DNA of 10,107 bases, from positions 1 through 10,107 of the forward strand of contig DJIW01000107.1 in NCBI GenBank assembly GCA_002433805.1, in the 5' to 3' direction. This DNA is from Competibacteraceae bacterium UBA6584 (GTDB taxonomy: Bacteria; Pseudomonadota; Gammaproteobacteria; Competibacterales; Competibacteraceae). Both the position numbers and the translations under genes were made by a program. Shown piece by piece: positions 1 through 7,857 of the stretch. The notes beneath the pieces were generated by a model. The model ran no database searches and was not told where the DNA came from. It saw only the letters and a list, made by a program, of their open reading frames with translations. Numbering within the stretch: the first letter of the stretch is position 1; each line of letters starts with the position of its first letter.

Positions 1-173
1 CCGGCTTTACTGGCCGCTTCCCCGGCTTTCTGAGAGGCTTCGCTGGCTTTGGCGTCGGCTTGCTTGGCCGCCGCATCCGCCTTGGCGGCGGTTTGTTGTC
101 GGTCTTCGCAGGCCCCCAAAGCTAGAGTTAACGCTAATACGGAGGGAACCAGCAACAAACGATAATTCATCAT
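1..173 (-). CDS. Alanine-zipper outer-membrane lipoprotein (OprI/Lpp-like), 5' part only
   Basis: The reading frame runs off the left edge, so only about 57 N-terminal residues are seen. It starts MMNYRLLLVPSVLALTLALG and continues AC-EDRQQ, a short signal peptide ending in a lipobox (L-G-A-C, cysteine at residue 23). This predicts lipidation and signal peptidase II cleavage. Residue +2 is Glu, not Asp, which fits outer-membrane sorting. The mature part is almost wholly Ala, Lys, Glu, Asp, Gln and Ser with Ala every three to four residues (for example AAKADAAAKQADAKASEASQ), as in the alanine-zipper coiled coils of Pseudomonas OprI and Lpp. An AAGGAG ribosome binding site lies at 181-186, 7 nt before the first ATG (171-173); a second ATG follows directly at 168-170. 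It is divergent from mutS. By family analogy it should trimerise in the periplasm and tie the outer membrane to peptidoglycan, but the C-terminus that would show a terminal Lys is outside the window. Confidence 0.8.
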   Translation of the reverse strand, partial: MMNYRLLLVPSVLALTLALGACEDRQQTAAKADAAAKQADAKASEASQKAGEAASKA

Positions 174-509
174 CGGGATGCTCCTTGATCGTTGGATTCG
201 GAAGGGCTTTCATACCGTTCCGTACGCTTGGAACTTCAAAAGCCGCCTTAAGTTTCGTTCGGTCCCCCGAGCGGATCAGGTGAAGCGACTGCTTCAAAAA
301 TCCGTTAAAGCGGTTGGATCGGGACGTTGAAACTGATAACCCACCGAACTGTACTATTTTACGGGTAAGCCGTCATTCGGTGACTACGGAGGCGGATATC
401 GCTCGTGGCTGGACGCAGCTCGATATCGACTGTCAGTATGTTATTAGCTGCGCATTCTCCGCGCAACGGCTTTAAACGGCGGATCGCGAGCCGCGCTGAC
501 GAGGGCTAG
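174..509. other. Divergent intergenic region between the lipoprotein gene and mutS
   Basis: This stretch holds no convincing gene. On the minus side it carries the lipoprotein ribosome binding site (181-186) and a weak promoter-like pair, TTGAAG (239-234) and TATGAA (214-209), with a 19-bp spacer that is longer than ideal. On the plus side a better sigma70-like candidate lies at 327-355 (separate entry). A 7-bp inverted repeat, GATATCG at 395-401 and CGATATC at 421-427, frames a 19-nt loop. A small imperfect hairpin, CCGTCA with TGA-bulge-CGG, lies around 370-389. The region is visibly less GC-rich than the genes around it, as expected of promoter DNA. I see no tRNA or known riboswitch in it. 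Confidence 0.6.
327..355 (+). promoter_or_regulatory. Candidate sigma70 promoter for mutS
   Basis: TTGAAA at 327-332 matches five of six bases of the -35 consensus. After a 17-bp spacer comes TGTACT at 350-355, which matches four of six bases of the -10 consensus. An alternative -10, TACTAT at 352-357, gives a 19-bp spacer. Transcription from here would leave a leader of roughly 150 nt before the mutS start. This was found by eye and is not a strong consensus. Confidence 0.3.
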
Positions 510-3116
510 ATGTCTGTTGATTCTGAAAAAAATGCGTTACCGGTTCCGATGAGCGATCCGTTTGAAAAGCACACTCCGATGATGCGGCAATATCTGCGCA
601 TAAAGGCGCGGTATCCCGATCTGCTGCTGTTTTATCGGATGGGAGATTTTTACGAACTGTTTTTCGATGATGCCCGCCGCGCCGCCGAACTGCTCAACAT
701 CACCCTGACCTCGCGCGGCCAGTCCGCCGGCGAGCCGATCCCGATGGCCGGCGTGCCGTTTCACGCCGTGGAAAGCTATCTCGCCAAGCTGGTCAAGCTC
801 GGCTTGTCGGTGGTGATTTGCGAGCAGCTGGGCGATCCCGCCGCCGGCAAGGGCCCGATGGAACGGCAAGTGGCGCGGATCGTCACCCCCGGCACCTTGA
901 CCGACGACGCCTTGCTGGACGAACGTCGCGACACCCTGCTGGCCGCGCTTTGTCAGGTCAAGCAGGTGTACGGCTTGGCCCATCTGGATTTGAGCGGCGG
1001 CCGCTTTTCGATCGCGCAACTGCAAAGCGAGGCAGCGTTGCTGAGCGAGTTGGAACGGCTGAAACCGGCGGAATTGTTGATCAGTGAGGATTTCGAGCCG
1101 CCGGAGCCGTGGCGCGGACACGCCGGCTTGCGCCGGCAAGCGCCTTGGCATTTCGACCTCGACAGCGCCCGGCGCACCCTCGCCGCTCAATTCGGCGTGC
1201 GCGACCTGGAGGGCTTCGGCTGCGCCGATCATCCGGTCGCGGTGGCCGCCGCCGGCTGCCTGTTGCAATACGTCAAGGACACCCAACGCAGCGCCCTGCC
1301 GCATTTGACGGGATTGCGGGTGGAGCGGCACGAGGACAGCGTGATTTTGGATGCCGCCAGCCGCCGCAATTTGGAGCTGGAAACCAGCTTGAGCGGCCGG
1401 CGCGAACATACCCTGCTGGGCGTTTTGGACCGCTGCGTGACCCCGATGGGCGGGCGGCTGTTGCGCCGCTGGCTGCACCGGCCGCTGCGCGATCGGATCG
1501 CCATCGGCCGGCGGCGAGACAGCGTGGGCGGGTTGCTGGACAACGGCGGCTATGAGTATCTGCGCGGTTTGCTGCGCGGAACGGGCGATGTGGAGCGGAT
1601 TCTGGCGCGGGTGGCGCTGAAATCGGCCCGGCCGCGCGATTTGATCGCCCTGGCCGACGCCCTGGCCCGCTTGCCCGATGTGGAACGGTTCCTCGGCGCG
1701 GCGGACGATCCGCTGCTGCGGGAGATCGCCCGCCGCGCCGGCGTCCAGCCCGAGGTTTGCGGGTGGCTCAATCAGGCCATCATCCCCAACCCGCCCCAAG
1801 TGCTTCGGGACGGCGGGGTGATCGCGCCCGGTTACGACGCCGAACTGGACGAACTGCGCAATTTCAGCGAAAAAGCCGATCACTATTTAGTGGAGCTGGA
1901 AGCCCGCGAGCGCCAGCGCACTGGCATCAGCAACCTCAAAGTCGGCTTCAACCGAGTGCACGGCTACTACATCGAAGTCAGCCGCGCCCGGTCGCAAACC
2001 GTTCCCGCCGACTATCTCCGCCGCCAGACCCTCAAAGGGGCGGAACGCTACATCATTCCGGAACTGCAAGCCTTCGAGCACAAGGCGCTGCACGCCCAGG
2101 ATCAGGCGCTGGCGCGGGAAAAAGTGCTGTACGAGGCTTTGCTGGATCGCCTGATCGCGCGATTGCCGGCGTTGCAGACCAGCGCCGCCGCGCTGGCGGA
2201 ACTGGACGCGCTGGCGACTCTTGCCGAACGCGCCGCCGCGCTGCGCTGGAAGCCGGCGGAACTGGTCGCCGAACCCGGCATCCTGATCGAAGCCGGCCGC
2301 CATCCGGTGGTCGAGCAGGTGCTGGAAACCCCGTTCACGCCGAACGATTTACAGCTCGAACCGGAGCGGCGGCGGATGCTGATCGTCACCGGTCCCAACC
2401 TCGGCGGTAAATCCACCTTCATGCGCCAGACCGCGCTGATTGTGCTGCTGGCGCATATCGGCAGCTTCGTGCCGGCCGAACGGGCGGTGATCGGCCCTAT
2501 CGACCGCATCTTTACCCGGATCGGGGCCTCCGACGATCTGGCCTCGGGCCGCTCGACCTTCATGGTGGAAATGAGCGAAGCCGCCAACATCCTGCACAAC
2601 GCCACGCCTCATAGCCTGGTGTTGATCGACGAGATCGGGCGCGGCACCAGCACCTTCGACGGTCTGGCGCTGGCCTGGGCTTGCGCGGCGCATCTGGCCG
2701 GCTCGGTGCGCGCCTTCACCCTGTTCGCCACTCATTATTTCGAGCTGACCCGGCTGCCGGAGCAACACGCCGGGATCGCCAACGTCCACCTCGACGCGGT
2801 GGAGCACGGCGACGCCATCGTGTTCAGGCATCGGGTTCAAGACGGCCCGGCCAGCCGCAGTTACGGCCTGCAAGTCGCGGCGCTGGCGGGCGTGCCGCCG
2901 GCGGTGATCCAGCAGGCCCGCCAGCGCTTGCGGTTGTTGGAGCGGCAGATGCTGCGGCGGGAGCTGCCGGGTCCAGCGTCGCCGCCGCAATTACCGCTGT
3001 TTGGCGAAGCCGCCCATCCGGCGGTCGCCGCCCTGGCGGAACTCGATCTCGACGGCTTGAGTCCGGAGCAGGCATTGAGCGAACTGCGCCGCCTGAAACG
3101 ATTGAGCGTTCCGTAA
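510..3116 (+). CDS. mutS: DNA mismatch repair protein MutS
   Basis: MutS binds base mismatches and small loops as a dimer and uses ATP to recruit MutL and start strand-directed repair. The 868 residues are close to the 853 of E. coli MutS and align along the whole length. Domain I opens with HTPMMRQYLRIKA and has the mismatch-wedging Phe-X-Glu motif in GDFYELF (F47, E49). The connector, lever and clamp domains follow. The ATPase domain has Walker A GPNLGGKST (628-636, K634), Walker B LVLIDE (D707, E708), the GRGTSTFDG dimer/signature loop from about 710, and FATHYFELT. Near the C-terminus QLPLF (827-831) looks like a beta-clamp-binding motif, followed by a short helical tail as in enterobacterial MutS. 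The start is ATG at 510 with GAGGG at 501-505, a 4-nt spacing. A second in-frame ATG at codon 14 has no good ribosome binding site. No frameshift or missing catalytic residue is seen. It is probably transcribed alone, since 168 bp separate it from treS. Confidence 0.98.
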   Translation: MSVDSEKNALPVPMSDPFEKHTPMMRQYLRIKARYPDLLLFYRMGDFYELFFDDARRAAELLNITLTSRGQSAGEPIPMAGVPFHAVESYLAKLVKLGLSVVICEQLGDPAAGKGPMERQVARIVTPGTLTDDALLDERRDTLLAALCQVKQVYGLAHLDLSGGRFSIAQLQSEAALLSELERLKPAELLISEDFEPPEPWRGHAGLRRQAPWHFDLDSARRTLAAQFGVRDLEGFGCADHPVAVAAAGCLLQYVKDTQRSALPHLTGLRVERHEDSVILDAASRRNLELETSLSGRREHTLLGVLDRCVTPMGGRLLRRWLHRPLRDRIAIGRRRDSVGGLLDNGGYEYLRGLLRGTGDVERILARVALKSARPRDLIALADALARLPDVERFLGAADDPLLREIARRAGVQPEVCGWLNQAIIPNPPQVLRDGGVIAPGYDAELDELRNFSEKADHYLVELEARERQRTGISNLKVGFNRVHGYYIEVSRARSQTVPADYLRRQTLKGAERYIIPELQAFEHKALHAQDQALAREKVLYEALLDRLIARLPALQTSAAALAELDALATLAERAAALRWKPAELVAEPGILIEAGRHPVVEQVLETPFTPNDLQLEPERRRMLIVTGPNLGGKSTFMRQTALIVLLAHIGSFVPAERAVIGPIDRIFTRIGASDDLASGRSTFMVEMSEAANILHNATPHSLVLIDEIGRGTSTFDGLALAWACAAHLAGSVRAFTLFATHYFELTRLPEQHAGIANVHLDAVEHGDAIVFRHRVQDGPASRSYGLQVAALAGVPPAVIQQARQRLRLLERQMLRRELPGPASPPQLPLFGEAAHPAVAALAELDLDGLSPEQALSELRRLKRLSVP

Positions 3117-3202
3117 TCTACAATCGTTTTGAAGGTCCGGCCTCAGCGACGCTGGGATTGCGCCCGCGCGAACCCGCATCCGGCGAGGCCGATCCGGAGT
3201 CG

Positions 3203-3246
3203 GGCGCTGTTGCGAGCGCCATCCCGATGCCCTGGCGCGCCAGGGC
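3203..3246. promoter_or_regulatory. Two adjacent hairpins, one an 18-bp perfect palindrome, between mutS and treS
   Basis: A 6-bp stem GGCGCT/AGCGCC with a 6-nt loop occupies 3203-3220. Eight bases later, GCCCTGGCGCGCCAGGGC at 3229-3246 is a perfect palindrome. Neither is followed directly by a T tract (the nearest, TTTT, is about 17 nt on), so they are not textbook intrinsic terminators. They lie 39 bp upstream of the treS start. They could be an operator, a structured leader, or an inefficient terminator of mutS transcription. The structure is read directly from the sequence; the role is unknown. Confidence 0.4.
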
Positions 3247-3272
3247 GGTCCGCGCCACCCGCCGTTTTGACT

Positions 3273-3278
3273 GAGGAG
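3273..3278 (+). promoter_or_regulatory. Ribosome binding site that fixes the treS start
   Basis: GAGGAG lies 6 nt before the ATG at 3285. The frame stays open upstream to 3129, but the 52 extra codons give an Arg/Pro-rich peptide unlike any trehalose synthase N-terminus, and the ATG at 3129 has no such site. The internal start is therefore preferred. Confidence 0.8.
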
Positions 3279-3284
3279 ATCCCC

Positions 3285-6200
3285 ATGAGCCGCCAGCGCC
3301 AGAGTTGGGCCGGTGTCGAAGACCCCCTGTGGTACAAGGACGCCATCGTCTACCAACTGCACGTCAAAGCCTTCGGCGACAGCAGCCAGGACGGCATGGG
3401 CGATTTTCGGGGGTTGATCCGGCGGCTGGACTACCTGCAGGAGCTGGGCGTGGACACGCTGTGGCTGATGCCGTTTTACCCCTCGCCGCTGCGCGATGAC
3501 GGCTACGACATCCGCGACTATCAGGACATCCACCCCGATTACGGCACGCTGGGCGATTTTCAGGCTTTTGTGCGCGAGGCGCACGCGCGGGGCCTCAAGG
3601 TCATCACCGAACTGGTGATCAACCATACCTCCGAACAGCACCCCTGGTTTCAGGCCGCGCGCCGCGCGCCGCCCGGTTCCCGCGAACGGGCGTTCTACGT
3701 CTGGAACGACGACGACAAGAAATTTCCGGAAACCCGGATCATTTTCACCGACACCGAGACCTCCAACTGGAGCTGGGACCCGGTGGCGCAGCAATACTAC
3801 TGGCACCGCTTTTTCTCCCACCAGCCGGATTTGAACCACAACAATCCGGCGGTGGTGAAAGCGGTCATCAAGATCATGCGGTTTTGGCTCGAACTCGGCG
3901 TCGATGGCCTGCGCCTGGACGCCATTCCCTATCTGTGCGTGCGCGAGGGCACCACCAACGAAAATCTGCCCGAAACCCACGCGGTGATCAAACAAATGCG
4001 GGCGGTGGTGGACGCCCGTTACCGCAGCCGGCTGTTTCTGGCCGAAGCCAATCAATGGCCGGAGGACGTGCGCGATTATTTCGGCGACGGCGACGAATGC
4101 CACATGGCCTACCATTTCCCGCTGATGCCGCGCATGTACATGGCCATCGCCCAGGAAGACCGCCACCCCATCGTCGAAATCCTCGAACAGACCCCGGCGA
4201 TTCCCGATAACTGCCAGTGGGCGGTGTTCCTGCGCAACCACGACGAGCTGACCCTGGAAATGGTCACCGATCGAGAGCGGGATTACATGTACCGGACCTA
4301 CGCCGCCGATCCGAGAATGCGGGTCAACGTCGGCATCCGCCGCCGCTTGGCTCCGCTGCTGGACAACGATCCGGACAAGATCAAGCTGATGAACAGCCTG
4401 CTGCTGTCGATGCCCGGCACGCCGATCATTTATTACGGTGATGAAATCGGCATGGGCGACAACATCTATCTCGGCGACCGCAACGGCGTGCGCACTCCGA
4501 TGCAATGGAGCCCCGACCGCAACGCCGGCTTTTCCAAGGCCGACCCGCAGCGCTTGTACCTGCCGCCGATCATGGACCCGATCTACGGTTACGAAGCGGT
4601 CAACGTCGAGGCGCAGCAGCGCGAGCCGGCCTCGCTGCTCAACTGGATGAAGCGGCTGATCGCGGTGCGCCGCTCCAGCAGGGTGTTCGGGCGCGGCCGC
4701 CTGACCGTGCTGCTGCCGGGCAACCGCAAGATCCTGGCGTACCTTCGGGAGTACGAAGACGAGATCGTGCTGTGCGTGGCCAACCTGTCGCGTTCCGCCC
4801 AGCCGGTGGAACTCGACCTCGGCGCGCATAAGGGATTGGTGCCGGTGGAGCTGCTCGGCCAGACCGCGTTCCCGCCGATCAACGATGTGCCCTACCTGTT
4901 GACCTTGCACCGCTACGGCTTCTATTGGTTCCGGTTGAGCCAAACCGCCGCCCCGGCCTGGCACGAAGACAAGCGGGCGGGACGGGAGCTGCCGGTGCTG
5001 GTGTTGTTCCAGGGTTGGAACAGTTTCTTTCCCGATCTTGTCGAGCTGCGGCGTCGCGAAATGGCGGCCGGCCTGCACAAGCGGCTGGTCCGACAAATTT
5101 TGCCGGAATTTCTGCTCACCCAGCGCTGGTTCGCCGGCAAGGGCGGGAGGATCGAGCAAGTGGAATTCGAGCGTCACGACGTTTGGCCGGACCGCACGGA
5201 ATGGCTGCTGGCGCGGATTCGGGTCTGGCTGGCCGAGCGGCCGGAGCCGCAGGATTACGCGCTGCCGCTGGCGCTGGTTTGGGAAGAAGAGGGCGAGGAG
5301 AAAACCCGGCCTTTACTGCCTTACATGCTGGCCAAGGTCCGGGTTCGGGCGCGGATCGGGTCTTTGTACGATGCCTTCGCCAACGAGCCGTTCTGCCAGC
5401 GGCTGGTCGGGCTGATGGCGCGCGGCGCGCAAATTCCGGTGGGCGAAGGCTGCTTGCGGTTTTCCGCCACCCGGCTGTTGGCCGAACTGGCCGGCGAGGC
5501 GCCGGAATCGCTTCCGGCCAAGCGCTTGGCGCTGGACAGCAGCAACACCAGCATCGCCGTCGGCGAGCGGCTGCTGATGAAATGCTATCGCCGCCTCCAA
5601 CAAGGGATCAACCCGGAGTTGGAGATGGGCCGCTTTCTGACCGAGGTCGGCTTTCCGAATATCGCGCCGCTGGCCGGCGCGCTCGAATACGAAGGCGACG
5701 GCGGCGACCGCACGACGCTGATTCAGTTGCAGGGCTTCGTCGTCAACCAGGGCGACGCCTGGAACCATACCCAAGACTATCTGAAACGCTTTTTGGACGA
5801 TTGCCTGCAACAGCCGGAAACGGTCCGCAAAGCCGGCGAGGACCTTCACGCCCTGTACCGCATTTTCGCCACCACGCTGGGCCAGCGCACCGGCGAATTG
5901 CACCGGGCGCTGGCCCAGGCCACCGGCGATCCGGCCTTCGATCCGGAACCGATCACCGTCGCCGACCTGTCCGACTGGCTGAGCCGGATTCGCGGCGAGG
6001 CGGTCGAGACTTTCCAGCGCTTGGAGCAGGCGAAGGCGGGGTTGTCGGAGCCGGCGCGGGTCTTGGCCGAACGGGTATTGGAAACGCGCGGCGCGCTGCT
6101 GGGCTGCCTGGAGCGGGTCGATCCGGCCGATCCGGAGGCCGTGAAAATCCGCTATCACGGCGACTACCATCTGGCGCAGGTGCTGGTGGCCAAGGACGAC

Positions 6201-6614
6201 GTGATCATCATCGATTTCGAGGGCGAGCCGTCGCGGCCGCTGGAGGAGCGGCGCGGCAAGCATTCCCCGCTGCGCGACGTGGTCGGCATGTTGCGCTCGT
6301 TCAACTACGCCGCGCACGCCGCCTTGCGCCAGCTCGCTCCCGAGCGCGCCGGCGACGGGCCAGCGCTCGCGGCGCGCCTCGGCGATTGGGAATGGCAAGC
6401 CCGAGCGGCGTTTTTGAACGGCTATGCCGAAGCCACCCGCGACAGCGCCGGCTTCGCCATCGACTCCTCTCAAGCCGTCCTGTTGCTCAAAGCCTTCACG
6501 TTGGAAAAAGCCTGCTACGAATTGCGTTACGAACTGGACAACCGCCCGGATTGGGTCGAAATTCCGTTGGGCGGATTGAACGAGCTGCTGCCGATGGCGG
6601 GGAAGGAGGCCTGA
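3285..6614 (+). CDS. treS: Trehalose synthase-maltokinase fusion (TreS-Mak/Pep2)
   Basis: This is a 1109-residue two-enzyme protein. The N-terminal half is a GH13 trehalose synthase (EC 5.4.99.16) that interconverts maltose and trehalose; it begins DPLWYKDAIVYQLHVKAF (residues 13-30). GH13 signatures are visible: ELVINHT (N113, H114), GLRLDAIPY with nucleophile D212, LAEAN with acid/base E254, and LRNHDE with H319 and transition-state D320. A beta-rich C-terminal domain ends near YGFYWFRL (about 544). The second half is a maltokinase (EC 2.7.1.175): an N-cap with QRWFAGKG (W615), the catalytic loop YHGDYHLAQ (D960), and the metal-binding DFEGEP (D977). Maltose 1-phosphate made here normally feeds GlgE for alpha-glucan synthesis. 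Fusions of this length are common in proteobacteria, where glgE and glgB often lie nearby; neither is in the window. The stop overlaps the next start by one base, implying an operon. No catalytic residue is missing. Confidence 0.95.
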   Translation: MSRQRQSWAGVEDPLWYKDAIVYQLHVKAFGDSSQDGMGDFRGLIRRLDYLQELGVDTLWLMPFYPSPLRDDGYDIRDYQDIHPDYGTLGDFQAFVREAHARGLKVITELVINHTSEQHPWFQAARRAPPGSRERAFYVWNDDDKKFPETRIIFTDTETSNWSWDPVAQQYYWHRFFSHQPDLNHNNPAVVKAVIKIMRFWLELGVDGLRLDAIPYLCVREGTTNENLPETHAVIKQMRAVVDARYRSRLFLAEANQWPEDVRDYFGDGDECHMAYHFPLMPRMYMAIAQEDRHPIVEILEQTPAIPDNCQWAVFLRNHDELTLEMVTDRERDYMYRTYAADPRMRVNVGIRRRLAPLLDNDPDKIKLMNSLLLSMPGTPIIYYGDEIGMGDNIYLGDRNGVRTPMQWSPDRNAGFSKADPQRLYLPPIMDPIYGYEAVNVEAQQREPASLLNWMKRLIAVRRSSRVFGRGRLTVLLPGNRKILAYLREYEDEIVLCVANLSRSAQPVELDLGAHKGLVPVELLGQTAFPPINDVPYLLTLHRYGFYWFRLSQTAAPAWHEDKRAGRELPVLVLFQGWNSFFPDLVELRRREMAAGLHKRLVRQILPEFLLTQRWFAGKGGRIEQVEFERHDVWPDRTEWLLARIRVWLAERPEPQDYALPLALVWEEEGEEKTRPLLPYMLAKVRVRARIGSLYDAFANEPFCQRLVGLMARGAQIPVGEGCLRFSATRLLAELAGEAPESLPAKRLALDSSNTSIAVGERLLMKCYRRLQQGINPELEMGRFLTEVGFPNIAPLAGALEYEGDGGDRTTLIQLQGFVVNQGDAWNHTQDYLKRFLDDCLQQPETVRKAGEDLHALYRIFATTLGQRTGELHRALAQATGDPAFDPEPITVADLSDWLSRIRGEAVETFQRLEQAKAGLSEPARVLAERVLETRGALLGCLERVDPADPEAVKIRYHGDYHLAQVLVAKDDVIIIDFEGEPSRPLEERRGKHSPLRDVVGMLRSFNYAAHAALRQLAPERAGDGPALAARLGDWEWQARAAFLNGYAEATRDSAGFAIDSSQAVLLLKAFTLEKACYELRYELDNRPDWVEIPLGGLNELLPMAGKEA
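6603..6609 (+). promoter_or_regulatory. Strong ribosome binding site inside the treS 3' end
   Basis: AAGGAGG lies within the last treS codons, 4 nt before the ATG at 6614. The junction reads TGATG, so the treS stop and the next start share one base. This sets the start of the F-domain gene and suggests translational coupling. Confidence 0.8.
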
Positions 6615-7585
6615 TGGAGTTGACCGCCCGCCAGCGCGGCCGGCTGTTTTCGCAACTGGCGGCGATGGAGCGCGCCGGCATTTTGCCCGCGCGGGCGTTC
6701 GGCATGATCGGAGGCGATTTGCCCTCGGAGGCGCGGCGAGGCTTGGAGCGAACCGCCGCCGCGCTCGCCAAGGGCGCAGAAATCGCGCGAGCGGGACAGA
6801 GCAACGGCGTGTGGCTGCCGTGGGAAGCGCGGCTGTTGCGCGCGGCGGGAGCGGGCGGACGGCTGGAGGCTTTGTACCGGCGGTTGAGCGAACATTACGC
6901 CGGTCGAGCCAAGTTGTGGGACCGCTTGAAGTCGCGATTGCTGCCGCCGTTTCTGATCCTGATTCTGGCGGCTTTGGTGGCCCCTTTCCCCGCCTTGTTC
7001 CAAGGCGGTATCGGACCGGGCGGTTATCTGCTGCGAGCCGCCGGCCCGCCGCTGCTGTTGTATGGCGCTTTGCGCGTGCTGGTTTTCGCCCACCGCCGCC
7101 AGCAAGCCGGGGAAACGGCCGCGCCCTCGGCGCGGATGCTGTCGGCCTTGCCCGTGCTCGGCGGCCTGCTGGCCCGCCAGCAGCGCCGCGATGGCGTGTT
7201 CAGCCTGCTGCTGTTGCTGGAATCCGGCGTGCCGGTGCTAGACGCCTTGCCCCTGGCCGGAGAGAGCCTCGCCGACCCGCTCTGGCGCGCCCGGTTCGCG
7301 TTCGCGGCGGCGGCGCTGGCCGACGGTCGGTCGGCGGTGGCCGAAACCCTACATCGCTACGGGGTGGTGGACGATCCCGACGCGGTGGCTTCGTTGGCCG
7401 GCGGCGAGGCGGCCGGACGGCTCGACCGAGTGCTCGCCCACCAACTCCGCCAGTGGGACGCGCAATTGGAACACCAATGGGAGACGCTGGCGGAATGGGC
7501 GCCCCGGCTGTTTTATGCGGCGGTGGCGATCTGGATGGCGGCGGCGATCATCGGCGGTTATCGGCCCATGACCGTCCTGGATTGA
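6614..7585 (+). CDS. Type II secretion system F-domain (GspF/PilC-like) membrane protein, standalone
   Basis: The 323 residues show two T2SF-like halves. The first ends in RLKSRLLPPFLILILAALV and leads into a membrane segment (about 112-130), with a second segment at about 137-158. The second half starts LPVLGGLLARQQRR (about 179) and has the family-typical LLLLESGVPVLDALPLAGE (about 199-217) and LAGGEAAGRLDRVL (about 241-254). It ends in a third membrane segment (about 299-316). In type II secretion and type IV pili such proteins are the inner-membrane platform that contacts the assembly ATPase. This one is shorter than the usual ~400 residues, and the Tyr-Pro usually found before the first membrane helix reads Pro-Pro. 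No gspE/pilB, pilin or other secretion gene is nearby; it is instead coupled to treS. Its actual job is unknown. The family call is fairly secure; a role in secretion here is not. Confidence 0.8.
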   Translation: MELTARQRGRLFSQLAAMERAGILPARAFGMIGGDLPSEARRGLERTAAALAKGAEIARAGQSNGVWLPWEARLLRAAGAGGRLEALYRRLSEHYAGRAKLWDRLKSRLLPPFLILILAALVAPFPALFQGGIGPGGYLLRAAGPPLLLYGALRVLVFAHRRQQAGETAAPSARMLSALPVLGGLLARQQRRDGVFSLLLLLESGVPVLDALPLAGESLADPLWRARFAFAAAALADGRSAVAETLHRYGVVDDPDAVASLAGGEAAGRLDRVLAHQLRQWDAQLEHQWETLAEWAPRLFYAAVAIWMAAAIIGGYRPMTVLD

Positions 7586-7605
7586 GCGATTTTCTGGAGA
7601 ATGCG

Positions 7606-7854
7606 ATGGCGATAATCCACGAACTGAAAACCCGGCGGCGCGATTTGCTGAACGATTTGGATGAATTGGATGATTCGATCGCGGAGCTGACCGAGGCGCT
7701 GACGGGAGCCGCGACCGGCGATGAAGACGCCCTGGACGAGCGGCGCCAGCATCTCGGTTGGCTGGAACGGCAGCGGGCTGGATTGCTGGTGGTGCTAAAC
7801 GAAACGGACCGGGCGCTGCTGGAATCCGGCGAGGACGGTTGGGACAGCCCATAG
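7606..7854 (+). CDS. Small acidic helical protein of unknown function
   Basis: An 82-residue protein starts MAIIHELKTRRRDLLNDLDE, 20 nt after the F-domain gene, with GGAG at 7596-7599 giving a 6-nt spacing. It is strongly acidic and looks almost all helical. Leu/Ile spacing in the first 35 residues (LLNDLDELDDSIAELTEAL) and again in LGWLERQRAGLLVVLNETDR suggests a two-helix coiled-coil hairpin joined by the Gly/Asp-rich turn TGAATGDEDA. It has no signal peptide, membrane segment or Cys. I do not recognise a family. Operon position suggests it is made with TreS-Mak and the F-domain protein and may bind one of them, but that is inference. An out-of-frame ATG at 7601 has a worse position and no meaningful frame. 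Confidence 0.7.
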   Translation: MAIIHELKTRRRDLLNDLDELDDSIAELTEALTGAATGDEDALDERRQHLGWLERQRAGLLVVLNETDRALLESGEDGWDSP

Positions 7855-7857
7855 CGC

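Noticed and set aside
209..239. Promoter for the lipoprotein gene (TTGAAG with TATGAA on the minus strand)
   Set aside because: The 19-bp spacer and a four-of-six -10 match are too weak to list as a feature. It remains possible.
7..297. Minus-strand frame of 96 codons overlapping the lipoprotein gene
   Set aside because: It is in a different frame from the lipoprotein, which has a signal peptide, lipobox and ribosome binding site. The translation shows no domain and ends in shadow-like Arg/Ser/Gln-rich sequence.
3129..3284. In-frame 52-codon upstream extension of treS
   Set aside because: The peptide is Arg/Pro-rich and unlike known TreS N-termini, it covers the palindrome, and the ATG at 3285 has the good ribosome binding site.
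2991..5177. Long open frame (728 codons) on the minus strand opposite the end of mutS and the first half of treS
   Set aside because: It lies wholly antisense to two well-supported genes. Its translation is rich in His, Gln, Val and Arg with no motif I recognise, as expected from the complement of GC-rich codons.
4925..6613. Upstream extension of the F-domain frame through the second half of treS
   Set aside because: It overlaps the maltokinase coding sequence, which has its catalytic motifs in the other frame. The extension is low-complexity Gly/Arg/Ala, and a strong ribosome binding site marks the ATG at 6614.
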